From: an uncultured Bacilli bacterium | GTDB lineage: Bacteria > Bacillota_I > Bacilli_A > RF39 > UBA660 | Reading direction: 5' to 3' | Assembly (NCBI GenBank): GCA_934095825.1 | Contig: CAKOKQ010000021.1 | Coordinates: 1-18,091 of the forward strand | DNA length: 18,091 nt | Shown: piece by piece, positions 14,288 through 18,091 of the stretch | How the letters are laid out: each line of letters opens with the position of its first letter | How positions within the stretch are numbered: position 1 is the stretch's first letter | Position numbers and translations under genes: made by a program | The notes under the pieces: generated by a model | The model's database searches: none | Seen by the model: the letters and a program-made list of their open reading frames with translations, nothing else | Told to the model about the DNA's origin: nothing

Positions 14288-15475
14288 ATGCAAAAACTTA
14301 TAATTATAAAATATGGCGAATTAACAACGAAAAAAGATAATATTAATTTCTTTTTAAAAGCTTTAAAGAAGAATGTTGAAGATTGCTTAAATAATATACA
14401 ACATACTACTACTTATGATGCTTCTAGAATGTTTATTAAAACTAATGATTTTGATAAAACAATTGAAAAATTAAAATATGTTTTTGGTATTCATAAAATT
14501 ACAGTTGCTTATGAACTTAGTAATGATTTAGATACTATTAAAGATAGTTTGCTTACTCTTTTAAAGGATAAAGACTTTAAGACCTTTAAAGTAGTAGTTA
14601 AAAGATCTTATAAGAAATATCCTGGTAACAGTATGGAACTAGCAGCTACTTTTGGTAGTCATATCTTAAAAAATATAAAGAATAAAAAAGTTGATGTTCA
14701 TAATCCTGATTTAGAAGTTAATGTCGAGATAAGAAAAGACTTTAGTTATATTTACTTTGAAGACGTACTAGGTATTGGCGGCTATCCAGTTGGTGTTCAA
14801 GGAAAAGGCTTATTAATGTTAAGTGGCGGCATTGATTCTCCTGTTAGTGGTTATATGGCAATCAAAAGAGGTATTAAACTAGAATGTATTTATTTTGAGG
14901 CACCTCCTCATACTTCTAAAGAAGCTCGTAATAAAGTTTTGGAATTAGCAAGACAATTATCTATTTATAATGATAACTATGTTAAAGTACATATTATTAA
15001 CTTTACTGAGATTGAAGAATCCATTTATAAAAATATTCCTAACGATTATTTAATCACTATTATGCGAAGAATGATGTACCGAATAAGTGCCATTATTGCT
15101 AGTAGAAGTAATTGTAAAGTTTTAGTTAATGGAGAAAGTATTGGTCAAGTAGCTAGTCAAACACTAAATAGTATGAGTTGTATTAATGAAACTATTAAAA
15201 TGCCGGTAATAAGACCAGTAGCTTGCTTTGATAAATTAGAAATTATAGAATTAGCGAGAAAAATTGGAACTTATGAAACTTCTATTTTACCTTTTGAAGA
15301 CTGTTGTACTATCTTTGTTCCTAAACATCCGGTAATTGATCCTGTTTTGAGTAAATGCTATGAGTATGAGGAGTTAATTAATTATAAAGATATGATTCAT
15401 ACTTGTATAAAAACCCAAGAAGTTGTAACGGTAAAGCCAAATGAAGAAAATAGTGAATTTGAAGATATTTTATAA
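14288..15475 (+). CDS. thiI: tRNA 4-thiouridine synthase ThiI
   Basis: Cytoplasmic 395-aa enzyme that adenylates U8 of tRNA and inserts sulfur; in some bacteria it also feeds thiazole synthesis. An N-terminal ferredoxin-like/THUMP region (about 1-165) precedes the PP-loop SGGIDSP (179-185). Downstream are SIGQVASQTLNSM and PVIRPV, and PFEDCCTIFVPKHP with Cys339 and Cys340. There is no C-terminal rhodanese domain, as in Bacillus-type ThiI, where a dedicated cysteine desulfurase supplies sulfur directly. No desulfurase gene is adjacent here. GAGGTG is a good SD. Confidence 0.95.
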   Translation: MQKLIIIKYGELTTKKDNINFFLKALKKNVEDCLNNIQHTTTYDASRMFIKTNDFDKTIEKLKYVFGIHKITVAYELSNDLDTIKDSLLTLLKDKDFKTFKVVVKRSYKKYPGNSMELAATFGSHILKNIKNKKVDVHNPDLEVNVEIRKDFSYIYFEDVLGIGGYPVGVQGKGLLMLSGGIDSPVSGYMAIKRGIKLECIYFEAPPHTSKEARNKVLELARQLSIYNDNYVKVHIINFTEIEESIYKNIPNDYLITIMRRMMYRISAIIASRSNCKVLVNGESIGQVASQTLNSMSCINETIKMPVIRPVACFDKLEIIELARKIGTYETSILPFEDCCTIFVPKHPVIDPVLSKCYEYEELINYKDMIHTCIKTQEVVTVKPNEENSEFEDIL

Positions 15476-15480
15476 ATTTT

Positions 15481-15503
15481 AAGCACTTAAATTGTGCTTT
15501 TTT
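15481..15503 (+). terminator. thiI terminator
   Basis: AAGCAC (15481-15486) and GTGCTT (15494-15499) with a 7-nt loop and TTTT after it. It starts 6 bases beyond the thiI stop. The right arm doubles as the -35 region of the next promoter. Confidence 0.75.
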
Positions 15504-15520
15504 CTGTATAGAAATATAAT
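15492..15520 (+). promoter_or_regulatory. Promoter nested in the thiI terminator
   Basis: TTGTGC (15492-15497), an exact 17-bp spacer and a perfect TATAAT (15515-15520). The -35 lies in the loop and right arm of the terminator hairpin. Transcription would begin about 25 bases before the 64-aa gene. Confidence 0.65.
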
Positions 15521-15551
15521 TTATAAACATACTAAAAATGGTGAAGAAAGT

Positions 15552-15746
15552 ATGCAAGTAAAATATAGTAAAAATAAAACTAGAGAGTTTATTTATTTAG
15601 ATGATAAAGAAAAAAGATATAATGATATTATGAATGAATATGGGTATAATTTTGATAATCCTCATATCAATGAAGAGATCTTAGAATTACAAGCTTATAG
15701 ACCTAAAAATACCGTAAATAAAGATTTTTTTATTATTAAAAGATAG
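15552..15746 (+). CDS. Small hypothetical protein, 64 aa
   Basis: A charged, soluble 64-aa protein (MQVKYSKNKTREFIYLDDKE at the start) with no recognised domain, signal or membrane helix. I chose ATG 15552, preceded by GGTGAAG, over the in-frame TTG at 15492 because the latter lies inside the thiI terminator and would be upstream of the transcription start. It has its own promoter and is followed 45 bases later by ackA. It may be a small regulatory or structural protein. Confidence 0.6.
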   Translation: MQVKYSKNKTREFIYLDDKEKRYNDIMNEYGYNFDNPHINEEILELQAYRPKNTVNKDFFIIKR

Positions 15747-15766
15747 ATATTATTTCTAAACTTTAG

Positions 15767-15785
15767 TATAATGTACTAGAGGTGG
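15767..15785 (+). promoter_or_regulatory. -10 box and SD of ackA
   Basis: TATAAT (15767-15772) in TAGTATAATGT, with no good -35, is the same context as at 11591. AGGTGG (15779-15784) is the SD for ATG 15791. Confidence 0.45.
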
Positions 15786-15790
15786 AAGAA

Positions 15791-16981
15791 ATGAAAATAT
15801 TATCAGTAAATGCCGGTAGTAGTTCTTTAAAATTTCAATTATATGAAATGCCTGAGGCTAAAGTTTTAATTTCAGGAATATTTGAAAGAATTGGAATTAA
15901 TGATGGTATTTATACAATTAAACAAAATGGTAAAAAGGAAGAATATCAAGCTGAATTAAAAGATCATAGTGTCGCTGTAGATATTTTACTTAAGACTCTT
16001 TTAGAAAAGGGAGTTATTAAAGATTTAGATGAGATTAAAGGCGTTGGTCATCGTTTAGTACATGGCGGCGATAAATATAATAAATCTGTTATTATAGATG
16101 AAGATGTTATGGAACAATTAAGAAAACTTATTCCTCTTGCTCCTTTACATAATCCTGCTAATATTATGGGAGTAGAAGCTTTCCAAAAGGCTATTCCTAA
16201 TGCCTTACAAGTAGGATGCTTTGATACAGCTTTTCATCAAACTATGGATGAAGATCAATATATTTATCCTGTACCTTATGAATGGTATGAAAAATATGGG
16301 ATTAGGAAATATGGTTTTCATGGCTTAAGTCATAAATATATTTCCGAGAAAGCATCTGAGATACTTGATCGTAAGTATTGTAATGTAATTGTTTGTCATA
16401 TTGGATCAGGGGGGTCTATTTCGGCTGTTCGTGATGGTAAGTGTATTGATACGACTATGGGATTTACGCCTAATGCTGGTATTGTTATGGGATCACGTTG
16501 TGGTGATATTGACTATTCTATTATTCCTTATATTATGCAAGAAACAGGAATGTCTTTAGAAGAAGTTGATAAGATTTTAAATAAGAAGAGTGGGATGTTA
16601 GGTATCAGTGGTATTTCTAGTGACTTTAGAGATATTGAAGCTCAAATTAGTAATGGTAACCATAAAGCTATTTTAGCTCATCATTTATTAGTAAATTCTA
16701 TTGTAAAATACATAGCTCAATATTATGTTGAACTAGGAGGGTGCGATATGTTGGTATTTACCGCTGGTGTTGGTGAAAACTCTGCCCATGTTCGTCGTAT
16801 GATTGTTGACAGATTAGGGGCTTTAGGGATGAAAATTGACCGTGATAAGAATGAAGCAACTAGATTTGGTAAAGAAGGAATTATTTCATCTTCAACATCA
16901 TCAGTTCCTATTTATGTAATTCCAACTGATGAAGAAGTTATGATTGCCAGAGATACTTATAGTTTTCTTATTAACAATTAG
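15791..16981 (+). CDS. ackA: Acetate kinase
   Basis: Cytoplasmic enzyme that converts acetyl phosphate and ADP to acetate and ATP, the energy-yielding last step of acetate fermentation. With ATG 15791 it has 396 aa, the usual length. Motifs present are NAGSSSLKF (7-15), GHRLVHGG with Arg88, CFDTAFH with Asp145, GFHGLSHKY with His177, CHIGSGGS, GSRCGD with Arg236, and AGVGENS. PTDEE near the C-terminus carries the metal-binding Glu. These match Arg91, Asp148, His180 and Arg241 of the Methanosarcina enzyme. An in-frame GTG at 15782 is rejected because the SD overlaps it. No pta gene is adjacent. nrnA follows 14 bases later. Confidence 0.96.
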   Translation: MKILSVNAGSSSLKFQLYEMPEAKVLISGIFERIGINDGIYTIKQNGKKEEYQAELKDHSVAVDILLKTLLEKGVIKDLDEIKGVGHRLVHGGDKYNKSVIIDEDVMEQLRKLIPLAPLHNPANIMGVEAFQKAIPNALQVGCFDTAFHQTMDEDQYIYPVPYEWYEKYGIRKYGFHGLSHKYISEKASEILDRKYCNVIVCHIGSGGSISAVRDGKCIDTTMGFTPNAGIVMGSRCGDIDYSIIPYIMQETGMSLEEVDKILNKKSGMLGISGISSDFRDIEAQISNGNHKAILAHHLLVNSIVKYIAQYYVELGGCDMLVFTAGVGENSAHVRRMIVDRLGALGMKIDRDKNEATRFGKEGIISSSTSSVPIYVIPTDEEVMIARDTYSFLINN

Positions 16982-16995
16982 TCAGGAGCATTTTT

Positions 16996-17949
16996 GTGGT
17001 AAATCCAATTTATAAAAAGATATATCAAAAGATTAAGAAGTATGACACCATAGTTGTTGCTCGTCATATTGGCCCTGATCCTGATGCGGTAACTACGGAG
17101 ATTGCCCTAAGAGATAGTATTAGAGAAACTTTTCCAAGTAAGAAAGTCTATGCTGTTGGTAATAGTGTTGCTCGTTTTAAGACTTATGGTACTTTAGATA
17201 AAATTAATGAAGATGAATTAGTTAACCCTTTATTGATAGTAGTTGATGTTCCTAATATTTATCGAATTGATGGGGTAACTTTCAGTAAATATACCGAAGT
17301 AATAAAAATAGACCATCATCCATTTGAAGATAAAATGGGCGAAGTTGAACTTGTTGATACAACTAGTTGTTCAGCTGCTCAATTAGTTACGGAATTGATA
17401 TTTAATACAAAGTTAAAAATGCCGTTGCACGTTGCGGAAAATTTGTTTTGTGGAATTGTTTCGGATAGTGATAGATTTTTACTTCCTTATACAACTTCCA
17501 AAACCTTTCAATTAGTTAGTCGTTTAATTGCCGAAACTAATTTAGATTTTTCTAAATTATATGTTAAATTGTATGAAAGGCCAATTAATGAAATTAGATT
17601 TCAAGGTTATTTAGCCGAGAATTTAATTCTTACGGAAAATGGTTTTGCTTATATTAAAATTGATAATGAATTAATTGAAAAATTTGGCGTTGATAGTGGT
17701 ACTGCTAGTAATATGGTTAATAATTTTAACTTTATTAAAGAAATTAAAGTTTGGGCTTTCATATCATATGATACCAAAAATAAAGTTTTTAAAGTAAATA
17801 TTCGTAGTCGTGGTCCGGTTATTAATGAAATAGCTGCTAAATATAATGGTGGTGGGCATGCTTTTGCAAGTGGTGTTAGAACACCGAATGAAGAAGACAT
17901 TGATAATTTAATAAAAGATTTAGATGAGGCTTGTAAAGTAGAAAAGTAG
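16996..17949 (+). CDS. nrnA: DHH-family oligoribonuclease / pAp phosphatase NrnA
   Basis: Degrades nanoRNA to mononucleotides and removes the 3' phosphate of pAp. 317 aa, typical of the family. The DHH domain has His24, Asp28 and Asp30 (ARHIGPDPD), Asp84 (VVDVP), DHH at 106-108, and Asp157 (GIVSDSDRF). The C-terminal DHHA1 domain ends with GGGHAFASG (285-293). All metal ligands are present. The start is GTG 16996, set by AGGAG (16984-16988) 7 bases upstream. It follows the ackA stop by 14 bases, so the two are probably co-transcribed. Confidence 0.94.
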   Translation: MVNPIYKKIYQKIKKYDTIVVARHIGPDPDAVTTEIALRDSIRETFPSKKVYAVGNSVARFKTYGTLDKINEDELVNPLLIVVDVPNIYRIDGVTFSKYTEVIKIDHHPFEDKMGEVELVDTTSCSAAQLVTELIFNTKLKMPLHVAENLFCGIVSDSDRFLLPYTTSKTFQLVSRLIAETNLDFSKLYVKLYERPINEIRFQGYLAENLILTENGFAYIKIDNELIEKFGVDSGTASNMVNNFNFIKEIKVWAFISYDTKNKVFKVNIRSRGPVINEIAAKYNGGGHAFASGVRTPNEEDIDNLIKDLDEACKVEK

Positions 17950-17965
17950 GGAAATCTGCTTTTTT
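17942..17965 (+). terminator. Terminator of the ackA-nrnA transcript
   Basis: AAAAGTAG (17942-17949) pairs with CTGCTTTT (17956-17963) with one G-U and a 6-nt loop, then more T. The left arm contains the nrnA stop codon. Confidence 0.7.
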
Positions 17966-18014
17966 ATTTTGCATAAATTTTTTTTAATGGAGTGTACTAT
18001 TTTCTAAATAAAAA

Positions 18015-18091
18015 TTCATAGAGTTTAATACTCTATGAAAAAGCTAGGTAAATACGTGGTTGAAATGGATATTTGACTATAAATTTGACTA
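18015..18091. repeat. Hairpin leader element, right copy
   Basis: TTCATAGAGT (18015-18024) and ACTCTATGAA (18030-18039) are perfect reverse complements with a 5-nt loop, matching the element at 2-26. AAATACGTGGTTG follows at 18050-18062, similar to the left copy. By analogy with the left copy, a start codon would be expected some 95 bases after the hairpin, just beyond the window end. The 17966-18014 stretch before it shows only AT-rich sequence. Confidence 0.6.

Noticed and set aside
2..18039. End repeats as attachment sites of an 18-kb mobile island
   Set aside because: The segment between holds core genes (thiI, ackA, nrnA), with no integrase, transposase or target duplication. The copies are similar, not identical, and each is a hairpin, so a shared leader or terminator is simpler.

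Overview
The window is a very AT-rich bacterial chromosome segment. A 60-base sample in cadA (3481-3540) counts 38% A and 25% GC. Every convincing gene is on the + strand, most have strong Shine-Dalgarno (SD) sites, and intergenic gaps are short. ThiI without a rhodanese domain, a choloylglycine hydrolase, a SipW-type surface protein and membrane-anchored Xre regulators together suggest an uncultured, gut-associated low-GC Firmicute (Bacilli or Mollicutes-like lineage). That placement is inference.

Region 1 (1-2330): one large surface protein gene with a SipW/TasA-like N-terminus. Its C-terminus holds a roughly 130-bp patch that is A-poor and about 50% GC. The patch ends in a GVRPVINLK motif and is followed directly by an 11-bp perfect inverted repeat. 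This looks like the variable region of a diversity-generating retroelement (DGR) target; no reverse transcriptase or template repeat lies in the window. A second 14-bp inverted repeat and a strong terminator follow.

Region 2 (2331-6146): a metal-responsive operon. A consensus promoter carries two TGAA-N6-TTCA operators. Behind it come a CadC-type ArsR repressor, a P1B-2 (Cd/Zn/Pb) ATPase, an unrecognised 214-aa protein and a membrane zinc-ribbon protein, ending at a terminator.

Region 3 (6147-7669): two envelope proteins. One has a bacterial Ig-like domain; the other is a membrane protein broken by a one-base frameshift near its C-terminus.

Region 4 (7670-11610): choloylglycine (bile salt) hydrolase, a PPC/DUF296 protein and a YjdF-like membrane protein form an operon. 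An unrecognised 176-aa protein, a class III-like Fic protein with an altered active-site motif, and gene debris with a GC-rich hairpin follow.

Region 5 (11611-14240): a membrane-tethered Xre regulator is translationally coupled (ATGA) to a membrane protein with three Asp-box motifs. A small membrane-anchored protein with its own promoter follows. This looks like a sensory module.

Region 6 (14241-17965): housekeeping genes thiI, a 64-aa hypothetical, ackA and nrnA.

Two patterns cut across regions. First, several promoters start inside or directly after the U-tract of the preceding terminator (about 7670, 14240 and 15492), sharing TTTTTTTCTTG plus an extended -10. Second, the same hairpin leader occurs about 95 bp before the surface protein gene at the left end and again at the right end, so a related surface gene may begin just past position 18091.
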